A stretch of 64,000 bases of DNA, taken from assembly GCA_965223835.1 (NCBI GenBank), contig OZ245022.1, positions 124,001 to 188,000 of the forward strand, given 5' to 3'. Numbering within the stretch: the stretch's first letter is position 1; every line of letters begins with the position of its first letter. Both the position numbers and the translations under genes were made by a program. The DNA is from CAVYXZ01 sp965223835. Its GTDB lineage: Bacteria; Chloroflexota; Anaerolineae; Aggregatilineales; Phototrophicaceae. This document shows, one piece after another, positions 27,556 through 37,999 of the stretch. Under the pieces are notes generated by a model. The model made no database searches, was not told the origin of the DNA, and was given only the letters and a program-made list of their open reading frames with translations.

Positions 27556-29979
27556 TTACTGGTCAATTATTAGATCTGGTGGATCGGCATAAAATGGCAA
27601 AATAAGTGTGAACGTCGTCGCTTCGTTGACCGTGCTCTGGACTTTAACCTGGCCGTTGTGGAGTTCAATCACCTGCTTGACGATTGCCAGCCCCAGCCCG
27701 GTGCCTTTGATCGAACCCACATTACTGCCGCGCTCAAAAATCTCGAATAATTTTTGCTGTTCCGCCGGCGGAATACCAATCCCTTCGTCGGTGACATCGA
27801 GCACAATTTGATCATCTTGTTGTTGGATTGTGAAGCGCACTGTGGAACCGGCCTGAGAGTATTTAACCGCGTTCCCGATCACGTTCGCCAGCGCCCGCGC
27901 CATCAAATGCTGGTCGAAGTGCGTAAATAGAGCGTGTTGGGTGCCCTTGAAGACAAATTGGTGCGCTGCGCCGATGCCGGTTGCCATATCAGCAAAAGAC
28001 TTTTCACAGAAGGCTTCCAGATCTGCATATTCGGGATGGAAATTGACGACTCCGGCATCCAACCGTCCCAGTGTCAGTACGTCATCAAGTAGCGATTCCA
28101 TCCGTTCAAGCTGCGAATAAATCGAAGTGAATTTTTGCTCACGCACCGCTGGTTCCATCTTCTCGTGATACTGCTCAAGCATCGATACGCTCATGGCGAT
28201 ACTTGCCATTGGGTTTTTGATGTCATGCGAGAACATTGAGAACAGGCTGGATTTCAATTCTCGAAGTTTTTTTTCAGTTTCCAGGTCAACCCGCAAGCGA
28301 TCAGCCATCAAGCGAGCTTCTTCAGCCGCTTTGATTGCGGTCAGATCCTGGATATGCGCAATCGCATAGAGTGGATTATTTTCCTTATCTCTGACCAGCG
28401 TGACACTGAGATTCGCCCAAATAAAATGACCAGCGTTGTGCCGATAGCGTTTTTCCAAATGTATGACTGGAATTTTGCCCGCGATAAGCGCCTGAAAATA
28501 TTCGTCGGTGTTTGCCAGGTCATCCGGATGGGTGAAGTCAGCAAATGGCGTCGTTATCATCTCGTCAGGCGTGTAGCCCAACAGCTGGCACAGGACGTCA
28601 TTAACCTGCGTATAATGACCGTTCAAGTCGGCAATCGCCATCCCATGCGGCGCGGCTTCGAACGTTGAACGGAAACGCGTTTCACTGGCTTCTAAATCTA
28701 ACAATGACTGTTGACGTTCCGTTATATCGTGCGAAACGATTTGGGCCGCACTGATGTTGCCATTGCTATCATGAACGGGGAAAATATAGCTCGCGAACCA
28801 GTAGAGCTTGCCACCCAGACGTACTTCATCTTCAGCGACAACCATTTGCCCGGTGGTGATCACGGCCTGGATATGCGCCAGATAATTTGACGCAAACGGC
28901 TCGGGGAACAGATCGAACAGCGACTGCCCAACTATCGCGCCGGGATTAATGTGGAAATAGGTCGCGCCGATGGCATTGATAAATTGCAGCTTGCCCTGCG
29001 CATCATAAACTGAGATGCTGACCCCACTATTTTCAACCAGATTGCGGTAGCGCGACTCACTTTCGATCAGCGCGTCAATCGTTTCCTGGTAAGCCGTGAG
29101 GTCGGTGCCGAGAACAACATAGGTATCAGCTATATGGTCAATGGCGCTGATGCGATAGGACCAGATGTCACCGCTGTCGGCAACCGCTGGAATATCGAGA
29201 TGCATGACCTGCCGCGAAGCAGTGGCGGCTTGCAACTTCTCGCGCAATTGACCGTGTTGTTCAGGCGGGATCAGACGAAAAAAATTGTTATGGGCCACCG
29301 TCTCGCTACTTAACAAGATAGTCCCATCAGTCTGAATCAACAGGATATGATCGGGGGCATTTTCGACCAGCGCTTGCCAGTAAGCCTCGGCCCGAAGGCG
29401 AGGATTCGTGCGCGCGAGTATCACCCCCAACAATAGGGTTGCCAGCGGATACAGCAGCATGATGGACAATTGCCGGGACACCACCAGGCCGTCTGCAGGC
29501 GGAAAGAGCAGCAACCAGAGGCTATGTTGAGCCGCCAGCAATAAACCCAGAATCAGCAGATACCGGAAATTGAAACGCAGTTGCTGCTGGAACCAGATAC
29601 GCCCCACCCCAATACCCAGTGCTGCTGCAAACACGATCGCGCCAATGTCGGCGATATTCTCTGCGCCACCGACAAAGATTTGCACCAGACTCAAGATCAA
29701 CGCCGCAATTGCACCGGCTTGCCACCCAGCGACGGCCCCAGCCATTGCTAGAATAACTACATACAGACCCACGAGTATACCCGGCGCAATTGCAACCGGT
29801 AACAGGAAGCTGAAACCTGCTACCATACTAAAGAGCAACCCCAAAACTAGCGCACGATTGTTGGCGGAGGCCTGTTGCAACCAGGGAGTCAGGGCATCAT
29901 AGATATATGCCAAAGACAAGAATAAGGCAACATTTGCTCCCAATGTGACCAGCAGATTGAGCAAATCGGTCACGATCAA
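27556..29979 (-). CDS. 5TM sensor histidine kinase with three PAS domains
   Basis: An 807-residue membrane kinase. Residues 1-190 form five to six membrane spans of the LytS-like 5TM sensor type. Three PAS domains follow (~200-310, 315-430, 435-560; e.g. ESRYRNLVENSGVSISVYD and YTQVNDVLCQLLGYTPDEM), then HisKA with FSHDIKNPMASIA (His ~582) and HATPase with VIGNAVKYSQAG and GTGLGLAIVKQV. The start is TTG 29979 (AAAGG upstream) or GTG 29973. An orphan kinase: no regulator adjacent. The ligand of the membrane sensor is unknown. Confidence 0.92.
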   Translation of the reverse strand: MIVTDLLNLLVTLGANVALFLSLAYIYDALTPWLQQASANNRALVLGLLFSMVAGFSFLLPVAIAPGILVGLYVVILAMAGAVAGWQAGAIAALILSLVQIFVGGAENIADIGAIVFAAALGIGVGRIWFQQQLRFNFRYLLILGLLLAAQHSLWLLLFPPADGLVVSRQLSIMLLYPLATLLLGVILARTNPRLRAEAYWQALVENAPDHILLIQTDGTILLSSETVAHNNFFRLIPPEQHGQLREKLQAATASRQVMHLDIPAVADSGDIWSYRISAIDHIADTYVVLGTDLTAYQETIDALIESESRYRNLVENSGVSISVYDAQGKLQFINAIGATYFHINPGAIVGQSLFDLFPEPFASNYLAHIQAVITTGQMVVAEDEVRLGGKLYWFASYIFPVHDSNGNISAAQIVSHDITERQQSLLDLEASETRFRSTFEAAPHGMAIADLNGHYTQVNDVLCQLLGYTPDEMITTPFADFTHPDDLANTDEYFQALIAGKIPVIHLEKRYRHNAGHFIWANLSVTLVRDKENNPLYAIAHIQDLTAIKAAEEARLMADRLRVDLETEKKLRELKSSLFSMFSHDIKNPMASIAMSVSMLEQYHEKMEPAVREQKFTSIYSQLERMESLLDDVLTLGRLDAGVVNFHPEYADLEAFCEKSFADMATGIGAAHQFVFKGTQHALFTHFDQHLMARALANVIGNAVKYSQAGSTVRFTIQQQDDQIVLDVTDEGIGIPPAEQQKLFEIFERGSNVGSIKGTGLGLAIVKQVIELHNGQVKVQSTVNEATTFTLILPFYADPPDLIIDQ

Positions 29980-30508
29980 GCGGCCTTTAAGTAACCTTTA
30001 TTTACACTTTAACACAATCAGAGTCAATTTTTACTATAGTTTATGTTTGGGCCGTGAGGCAAGCAGACACCACTAAAATGTGGTTTTCATACCAATATTG
30101 TAAGCTAGCGTGGGAAAACGGTGGCAAATTTTCGATTCTTGCAAACTCACGGCTGAACTGTGAGCCTTGGTCATTCATTACGGAAGGTGGCTAAATATCC
30201 GGGCCTTGCTGCAGCGAAAAAGAAAGCTGCTCATGCAAAATTGTTGTAATTGAAATCAGGTTACAGCGCAGGCTGCTCAATTATTGTCAGCAATTTCAGT
30301 CAACAAACCCCTGACGAATCCCAGCGCTCGTTGAGAGTCTAACATCTGTGCAAGCTACCACGAAAGTCGTCAACACGGTGTCAAGCAGGTTTTGACGCTG
30401 CTGGACCAGCCGGCTACAAATCATTCAAGGATCGTTGTGGGCGCTTTAACAGTGGCCTGGAATACCCCATAGGTGCCCGCAGGAATTTAGTGTTACCAAA
30501 TGCAATGG
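29980..30508. other. intergenic, no recognised feature
   Basis: 529 bases between the PAS kinase start and the end of the solute-binding protein gene, both minus strand. It must contain the kinase promoter. No ORF with recognisable content, tRNA or strong terminator was found; possible decayed sequence. Confidence 0.45.
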
Positions 30509-32149
30509 TCATTCTTGCACGCCACCAATGAAGCCGCCAAACAGCGAGGCAAAATAGGTGAAAGTACCATCACGCCCCACACGCAACGGGTTATCCAAAT
30601 CCCATTGGGCAGTGTAGGTTGCCACAACATCAAGCGCATCCAGCGTCGAACCATCGTGAAAAGTGACACCGTCGCGCAACGTAAATGTCCATTCAGTTAA
30701 CGTATCATTGGTCGACCAATCGGTCGCCAGCGAGGCAACAATAGCACCGGTTTCGGGTTCAAATGCCAGTAGCGATTCACCGATCTGTTCACAGACTCGC
30801 AGCGTCTGGACTTCGGTTTCATCAGCACAATACAAACTAAGCGGTTCGGCGCTCTGCATCCAGATGATATTCTCATCATCCGGGTCTTCCATTAAGGCGA
30901 ACTTCTCCACGCCAATCGTAGCTGCATACGCGCCCACAATATCACCCGCAAATGCTACACTGTCGCCCGCATGTGCAATCGGGACCATCGGCATCAGATC
31001 ACGAATAGCAGTGTTCGCCTGCGCATAAATCTCGAGCCGAGCCGCTGGGTCGGATAGTTGCGCTGCCTCTAATAACTCTACAATCTCCGGGAATTTCTCA
31101 CCAAACTGGTCGCTCGCATTGCTACCAAAGTGAACGTCTAGAAAGTTCGTCGCATCTGGATATTGAGCACTCCAGCCCAACAGATAGATGGGCAGTTCGC
31201 CAGCGTCTGCCGCATCCAGAAATGCGCCCGATTCCATCACAACGATCTCCGTAGCAATCCCAACCTCAGCCAGTTGGGCCTGAATGTCCGCGGCTACCAG
31301 GCCCGGCGTCGGCAGATAACCCCGAACGACATCGCGATAGCTTATCGTCATCGTGAACCGCACACCGCTTTCGTCGGGTTCCAGACCAACTTCGTCTAAC
31401 AATGTCCGCGCCCGATCAGGATCAAACGACAGAACGTCAACCTCTGGCGTGAAGCCAAAAATGCTCGGCGGCATAAACTGAGTAGCAGCCATTGAACCGG
31501 GCGGGTAAAAGCTATCCACGATCCGCTGCCGGTCAATGGCATAGGCAATCGCCTGCCGCACCCGCACATCATTCAATGGTTCAAATATATTGTTCAGGCC
31601 GAGATAAAAGATGTTGTTACCACTATGGGGATACAGTTGCAGGTTGGGATCATCCGCGATGGTTGCGAATTCACTTTCAGCCGGACTATCCATACCATCA
31701 ATGGTGCCACCTTGAAGCTCAGCCAGCCGGACTGCAGCTTCAGCATGCCAGCGGAAGATCACAGTTGCTTCTTTAGCCGCGTCGCCCCAATAGCCATCGT
31801 AGCGAGTCAGGACCAATTCGTTTCCCGGTTCCCATCGTTCCAGCCTGTATGGGCCAGTACCCACCGGTTTTGTAATCAGTTCACCACCGCCGCCAGTGAG
31901 TTGCAGATGCTCAGACGACTGAATATTAAAAGCGGTAAACGCCACCTTGGCCGGAAACGCCGGGTCAGGATAGCACAGGATAAACTTAACTGTCTGCGCA
32001 TTGATGGCTTCGATGGCCTGGAGTTGTCCACCATAGTCGCAGTCAGGGGCAGAAACCGACATCATACTCTGGGCGCTTGCCGTCATGGTGACTCCCAATG
32101 ACAGCATCATAACCAGCGCAACCAGTAAAAATAAACTTCGTTTGCTCAC
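30509..32149 (-). CDS. ABC transporter solute-binding protein (SBP_bac_5), apparently circularly permuted
   Basis: A 546-residue exported binding protein: signal peptide 1-27 (LFLLVALVMMLSL ... ASAQ). The mature part opens with IEAINAQTVKFIL and VGTGPYRLERWEPG, continues through FYLGLNN, DVRVRQAIAYAIDRQRI and the usual second lobe, then ends (~427-546) with AEPLSLYCADETEVQTLRVC, WTFTLRDGVTFHDGSTLDA and DVVATYTAQWD. In the canonical family that last block is the start of the mature protein. The C-terminal FTYFASLFGG joins naturally to the N-terminal IEAIN block, so the order is a clean rotation. No permease genes adjoin; ligand probably peptide-like, unproven. Confidence 0.9.
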   Translation of the reverse strand: MSKRSLFLLVALVMMLSLGVTMTASAQSMMSVSAPDCDYGGQLQAIEAINAQTVKFILCYPDPAFPAKVAFTAFNIQSSEHLQLTGGGGELITKPVGTGPYRLERWEPGNELVLTRYDGYWGDAAKEATVIFRWHAEAAVRLAELQGGTIDGMDSPAESEFATIADDPNLQLYPHSGNNIFYLGLNNIFEPLNDVRVRQAIAYAIDRQRIVDSFYPPGSMAATQFMPPSIFGFTPEVDVLSFDPDRARTLLDEVGLEPDESGVRFTMTISYRDVVRGYLPTPGLVAADIQAQLAEVGIATEIVVMESGAFLDAADAGELPIYLLGWSAQYPDATNFLDVHFGSNASDQFGEKFPEIVELLEAAQLSDPAARLEIYAQANTAIRDLMPMVPIAHAGDSVAFAGDIVGAYAATIGVEKFALMEDPDDENIIWMQSAEPLSLYCADETEVQTLRVCEQIGESLLAFEPETGAIVASLATDWSTNDTLTEWTFTLRDGVTFHDGSTLDALDVVATYTAQWDLDNPLRVGRDGTFTYFASLFGGFIGGVQE

Positions 32150-32235
32150 AGTATCTCCGTTTGTGCCTATCGCAGTAAAAAAACCGACACAAAGCAGGTC
32201 GATTATTATTGGGACCTCATGTTCAAACGCTCTGC

Positions 32236-32264
32236 ATTATGCTTCCTGTTGTCGCCGCTGTCAA
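32236..32264 (-). promoter_or_regulatory. sigma70-type promoter of the binding-protein gene
   Basis: On the minus strand TTGACA (32264-32259), 17-base spacer, CATAAT (32241-32236). Predicted start about 80 bases upstream of the SBP ATG. Confidence 0.65.
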
Positions 32265-32393
32265 ATTCTATTTTGGTTCATCCACACGGTCAAATTTTCC
32301 GCGTAATCATAGACAACTGGAACCATTCGGCGGGATGGTCGCTATCGTGTAAAATAGGTTAAGAAACTGTATAGAGATAGCTAGGGGCCCAGC

Positions 32394-32813
32394 ATGAGTC
32401 GATTAGAAAGCGGCTATAGTGAACGAGTAGGCGCACGGATTTCCCCTGAACTCAAACAACATTTGCAAGTTCTCGTGCGAGAGGGTATCTACGAAAGCGA
32501 AGCCGATGCCGTCCGTGAAGCGCTGTGGCAACATGTTGAACAGCGTGAGATTGTGCCCATGCCAGAACCCGCGCCCAGCATGCCTACACCGCCCGATAAT
32601 GGGCAGATTGAATGGTTGTTGAGTACCCTGCTCGTCATGATCGCACTGGTGGGTAGCCGCGTGTTAAACGCCGTGTCCAACGAAAAGATCACCCCCGCAG
32701 CTCTCACTGACGAAGCCATCCAGGAAACGATCTGGAATCGACCGATTATCGCTCGACGGATAAAAACGGCGCGGCATCTGGCGCAACAAGTTATGCACGA
32801 TGGCAAAGGGTGA
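32394..32813 (+). CDS. ribbon-helix-helix protein with membrane segment
   Basis: A 139-residue protein. Residues 8-50 form a CopG/ParD-like ribbon-helix-helix (VGARISPELKQHLQVLV, then YESEADAVREALWQHVEQ). A Pro-rich linker follows, then one hydrophobic span (~80-102, WLLSTLLVMIALVGSRVL) and a basic tail. DNA-binding antitoxin-like domains are rarely tethered to membranes. It lies 6 bases upstream of a PPOX-family gene; no toxin is adjacent. Role unknown. Confidence 0.75.
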   Translation: MSRLESGYSERVGARISPELKQHLQVLVREGIYESEADAVREALWQHVEQREIVPMPEPAPSMPTPPDNGQIEWLLSTLLVMIALVGSRVLNAVSNEKITPAALTDEAIQETIWNRPIIARRIKTARHLAQQVMHDGKG

Positions 32814-32819
32814 AGCATC

Positions 32820-33278
32820 ATGCGGGTCGCCACATTTGCTGAGATGCAAGCTGAATTCCTGAACCGGGTGCAACAGGCGATATACTGTAATCTGGCGACC
32901 ATCGACCTTCAGGACCGTCCGCGATCCCGCATCGTCCATCCAGTGTGGGAAGAATCGACCGGCTGGATAATTTCGTGGCCTGCCACGCCCAAGTTCAAGC
33001 ATATTAAACGCAATGCCAACGTCTCGCTGGCCTACATTCACGACACGAATAAGCCAGTTTACGTCGAAGGCATCGCGCAATGGATTACGGACCGCGACGA
33101 ACAATGGCGTGTGTGGCGTTTCTACCAGACTGCAGCGCCACCGATGGGTTTTGACCCGGAACCGCATTTCGGCGATATTGACCACGAACACTTCGGCTTG
33201 CTCAAAATCATCCCCTGGCGCATTGAACTCTACACGCTGCGCGGTGAATCAATCATCTGGCAGGCATTATATCAATAG
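32820..33278 (+). CDS. pyridoxamine 5'-phosphate oxidase family protein
   Basis: A 152-residue split-barrel flavin/heme-binding protein: YCNLATIDLQDRPRSRIVHP at 19-38 and VSLAYIHDTNKPVYVEGIA are typical of the PNPOx-like fold. It is probably FMN- or F420-linked; no signal peptide. It follows the RHH-membrane protein by 6 bases, so they share a transcript. Specific reaction unknown. Confidence 0.87.
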   Translation: MRVATFAEMQAEFLNRVQQAIYCNLATIDLQDRPRSRIVHPVWEESTGWIISWPATPKFKHIKRNANVSLAYIHDTNKPVYVEGIAQWITDRDEQWRVWRFYQTAAPPMGFDPEPHFGDIDHEHFGLLKIIPWRIELYTLRGESIIWQALYQ

Positions 33279-33434
33279 TTTGCGGCTGCTGTTCGTAAGA
33301 TAAGTGATTCGGCTTGTTTTTCACGTGCTTTTCAGGCTGATGCTATCTCGTCCTGCTTGCGTTAAACTCTTTGCGCATACCTTTGCGTCTTAGCGTCCTG
33401 GCGTTGAAAATTCAAACTTCAGAAAAGAGAAATC

Positions 33435-34925
<1,491 letters not shown>

Positions 34926-36605
34926 ATGTTAACACTCGAAAACTTTACTGAGATTATCGATAACGAAATCCTCAAGCGGGGCCGCGAATATCAGCGCGCC
35001 GGGAATGTAATTAATCTGGATGCCGACGAAGAGGGCTGGTCGGCAACGGTGGTAGGCACCTATGATTACAACGTCGAGATTGTGCGTCTGCCGGATGGCA
35101 CGCTCGAAGCTGATTGCGACTGCCCTTACGATTGGGGACCCTATTGCAAGCATATCGCCGCCGTCTTCTGGGCATTGCGCGAACAGCCGCCCAAAGCCCG
35201 CAAAAAATCGACTTCAACCGCGCAATCGGTCCAGCAGGTGGTTGCTGGACTGACCCATGAACAACTCGTCGAGATCGTGATGAGCCAGATTAAGGGCGAC
35301 CGCGCGCTCGGCAATCAGATCCTGCTCAAATATGGTCAGGCAGCGCCCAACAAAGCCCTGTTCGTGCGCACCATTAACGACGTCGTGCGCAAATATGACG
35401 ATCATGGCTTTCTAGATTACATGGGATCGCGCCGCGCGGGTAAGGAGCTACAGGGGTTGGTGGCACAGGCGGCCAGCCTGGTTGAGAACCAGCAGTATGA
35501 CCGGGCGTTGATTATGTTGCAGGCGGTGATCGAAACGGTTCCACAGCATCTCAACAGCGCCGATGATTCGTCCGGTGACGTCAGCGGCTCGATTGATTAT
35601 GCCCTCAACGTGCTCGAAGATCTGGCCCGCGACGCCGATACAGCGCTTCAGGAGATGGTCTTCGATTATTGTCTTGAACAATTCAATCAACCCAAATACC
35701 GGGATTGGGGCGATTATCAGGAACGACTCCTGTGGCAGGCGGGCGAAATCACCAACAGTCAGTCGCACCGTGATCGCCTGTACGCGACCCTGGACCGTTT
35801 TATTGACGATGCCCGTGATGAGCGGTTCGGCAATTATCGGGCTGAACACGCGCTACAAATCAAGCAGGATCTCATGCAGCGCATGGGAGCCTCCCCGCAC
35901 GAGATTGAGCAGTTGCTCCTGACAAACACGCACCTGGACCGACCGCGCAAGGCATTAATTGACCGGTATATTGAGCAGGGCAATCTCAGCGCCGCCCGTG
36001 ATTTATGTCTCGCCGGCATCCAGCAAAGTCGGGCGAACGGTTGGCCGGGCCTCGTAGCCGATTATGAAGATAAATTGTTGGCGATCGCCAAAAAAGATAA
36101 TGATCCGCAGGCCGTTATCAACATGGCGGAGAAACTGCTGTTCGATGGCCGCGATTTTGACTACTATTACAACACGCTGCGCGACTATATCCCTAAATCC
36201 GACTGGTCACAGGCCGTTCAGCGCATCATTGGCGTCGTCAAAAAGGAGACCAGCCACTGGCAGCAGGCCCATACCCTGGGTCGTATATATGAGCGGGAAG
36301 GGATGTGGACTGACCTGTTTGATCTGGCAAAACAACAGCCAGGGACCCGGATGATCGAGGAATATCGCTCGCATTTCCACGAGCATTTCCCGGATGAGAT
36401 GTGCGATCTCTATGAAGCCACCGTGCGCGGCGAATTGCGCCACACCACGGGCCGCGACCATTATCGGACAATGGCGGCTCTATTGGAGCGGATCATCGAA
36501 CTCGGACAACCAGACCGCGCCGGGGCGATCATCGAGGAACTCATTGCCGAGTACCCGAAACGCCGGGCAATGGTCGAAGAATTAAACAAGGTGAGTGCAC
36601 GATGA
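34926..36605 (+). CDS. SWIM zinc finger protein
   Basis: A 559-residue protein with an N-terminal SWIM domain, whose zinc ligands are in CDCPYDWGPYCKHIAAV (Cys-X-Cys, Cys-X-His, about 61-77). The rest is a long helical repeat region. SWIM fingers bind DNA or proteins. It begins at the base after the glpK stop and its last four bases overlap the phosphatase gene, so all three are coupled. Function unknown. Confidence 0.88.
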   Translation: MLTLENFTEIIDNEILKRGREYQRAGNVINLDADEEGWSATVVGTYDYNVEIVRLPDGTLEADCDCPYDWGPYCKHIAAVFWALREQPPKARKKSTSTAQSVQQVVAGLTHEQLVEIVMSQIKGDRALGNQILLKYGQAAPNKALFVRTINDVVRKYDDHGFLDYMGSRRAGKELQGLVAQAASLVENQQYDRALIMLQAVIETVPQHLNSADDSSGDVSGSIDYALNVLEDLARDADTALQEMVFDYCLEQFNQPKYRDWGDYQERLLWQAGEITNSQSHRDRLYATLDRFIDDARDERFGNYRAEHALQIKQDLMQRMGASPHEIEQLLLTNTHLDRPRKALIDRYIEQGNLSAARDLCLAGIQQSRANGWPGLVADYEDKLLAIAKKDNDPQAVINMAEKLLFDGRDFDYYYNTLRDYIPKSDWSQAVQRIIGVVKKETSHWQQAHTLGRIYEREGMWTDLFDLAKQQPGTRMIEEYRSHFHEHFPDEMCDLYEATVRGELRHTTGRDHYRTMAALLERIIELGQPDRAGAIIEELIAEYPKRRAMVEELNKVSAR

Positions 36606-37327
36606 CTGAACGCCGACTCAACATCGAAGGCACGCTCAACTGCCGTGATGTCGGTGGTTATCCAACGCCAGAAGGTAAAAAAACCCGGTGGGGTGTGTAT
36701 TATCGCTCGGACGGACTGGACAAACTCACACCAGCAGGCCAACAAGCGCTGGTCAACCATGGTATCACCACCGTGATTGATCTACGCCGGGCCAATGAGG
36801 TTGAAAACTGGCCCGACAAACTACCAAATGGTGTGACGTTTCATCACCGCGCCTTTTTTGAAGAGACGCCAGCGCTTAAGGCAGTGTTTCAAGTTCCTGA
36901 CCTGGTCGTGCAGTACAGCAAATTGCTGGATGAATGCCAACCAGCGGTCAAGTCCATACTGGAGACGATTGCGGCAGCCGATACTGGCGGTGTGCTGTAT
37001 CATTGTGCCGGGGGCAAAGACCGCACTGGGCTGGTGACGGCGCTGTTGTTAGGGTTGGCTGGCGTCGATGATCAAACCATCGCCCAGGACTTCGAACTCA
37101 CGACCCACTACACCGCTGCCTACCGCGATCAGTGGCGCGACGAGGCCATCAAACAGGGCATTGATCCCGATTATTACGACCGGACTGCTTATGTCAAAGC
37201 GGAGTATATGCTCGGCACATTGGCACACTTACATGAAAACTATGGCGGCATCGCGAATTATGTGCGGTCCATCGGCGTCAATGAAACGGCCATTGGCATG
37301 CTTAGAAGCCGACTAATCGAACACTGA
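36602..37327 (+). CDS. tyrosine-protein phosphatase (Y_phosphatase3)
   Basis: A 241-residue dual-specificity/Tyr phosphatase: N-terminal NCRDVGGYPTPEG and the catalytic P-loop HCAGGKDRTG (Cys-X5-Arg) at about residue 137-146, as in bacterial MptpB-like enzymes. It overlaps the SWIM gene by 4 bases (ATGA). Substrate may be phosphoprotein or phosphoinositide-like; unknown. Confidence 0.93.
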   Translation: MTERRLNIEGTLNCRDVGGYPTPEGKKTRWGVYYRSDGLDKLTPAGQQALVNHGITTVIDLRRANEVENWPDKLPNGVTFHHRAFFEETPALKAVFQVPDLVVQYSKLLDECQPAVKSILETIAAADTGGVLYHCAGGKDRTGLVTALLLGLAGVDDQTIAQDFELTTHYTAAYRDQWRDEAIKQGIDPDYYDRTAYVKAEYMLGTLAHLHENYGGIANYVRSIGVNETAIGMLRSRLIEH

Positions 37328-37446
37328 TGGCCCTGGATATGAGTCCGTGATGTGTAGGCGCTAAACACTTGCTTTAAAAAGCCCCCGTTCTATCGTGACT
37401 TGCTGTATGGTGATTGTGTATTCGTTCACGAACACGCGAGGAAATC

Positions 37447-37974
37447 ATGCAGAATTCACGAACATCAACACAACAGCTCCCAGCCTTGCCCGAAAGCGTT
37501 CCCACCAATTACTATAGCTACCTGCCGGTGCGCGTTGGCATCGTCTTTGGGCTAATGGGTTCATTACTCATCATGGCGCTCATCGCCCTGCTTACCGTCA
37601 GTGCCGGTGCTGACATCTTTCTGTCATCACGAGTGATTGCAAGCGTGCTACTGGGTGAAGGCGCAGTCTCCGGCATTCTACCTATCATTCTTGGCACGCT
37701 CATCCACCTGGCGTCTGGCGCGGTCTATGGTGCTATTTTTGCCGCCGTCATGCCGCGTATGCCGCGCCCGTTCTGGATCGTCGCCGGGCTGCTATTCGCC
37801 GTTGTAATCTGGGTCATTGCGATGATTGCCCTGCCCTTGATCGTCCAGCCAATCGGCATTTCGCAGGTGACATACTTCAATGTGCTGCTCATTTCGCATC
37901 TGCTGTTCGGCTTAAACCTGGGCGCTGCCGGCGGCCTATATGGTCTGCTCGGCTCCCGGCGCAACCGGGCGTAA
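37447..37974 (+). CDS. small membrane protein, unknown function
   Basis: A 175-residue protein from ATG 37447, chosen over 37414 because GAGGAAATC precedes it. It has about four hydrophobic spans (FGLMGSLLIMALIALLTV, IILGTLIHLASGAVYGAIF, IVAGLLFAVVIWVIAMIAL, LLISHLLFGLNLGAAGGLYG). It is monocistronic or the first gene ahead of the SDR gene 25 bases on. Not recognised. Confidence 0.75.
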   Translation: MQNSRTSTQQLPALPESVPTNYYSYLPVRVGIVFGLMGSLLIMALIALLTVSAGADIFLSSRVIASVLLGEGAVSGILPIILGTLIHLASGAVYGAIFAAVMPRMPRPFWIVAGLLFAVVIWVIAMIALPLIVQPIGISQVTYFNVLLISHLLFGLNLGAAGGLYGLLGSRRNRA

Positions 37975-37999
37975 ATGAGATTAGTCTATAGGGGGAATT

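Noticed and set aside
29980..30508. Possible coding remnant (VLTLLDQPAT-like frame)
   Set aside because: Too short and interrupted; no family recognised, so left as plain intergenic.
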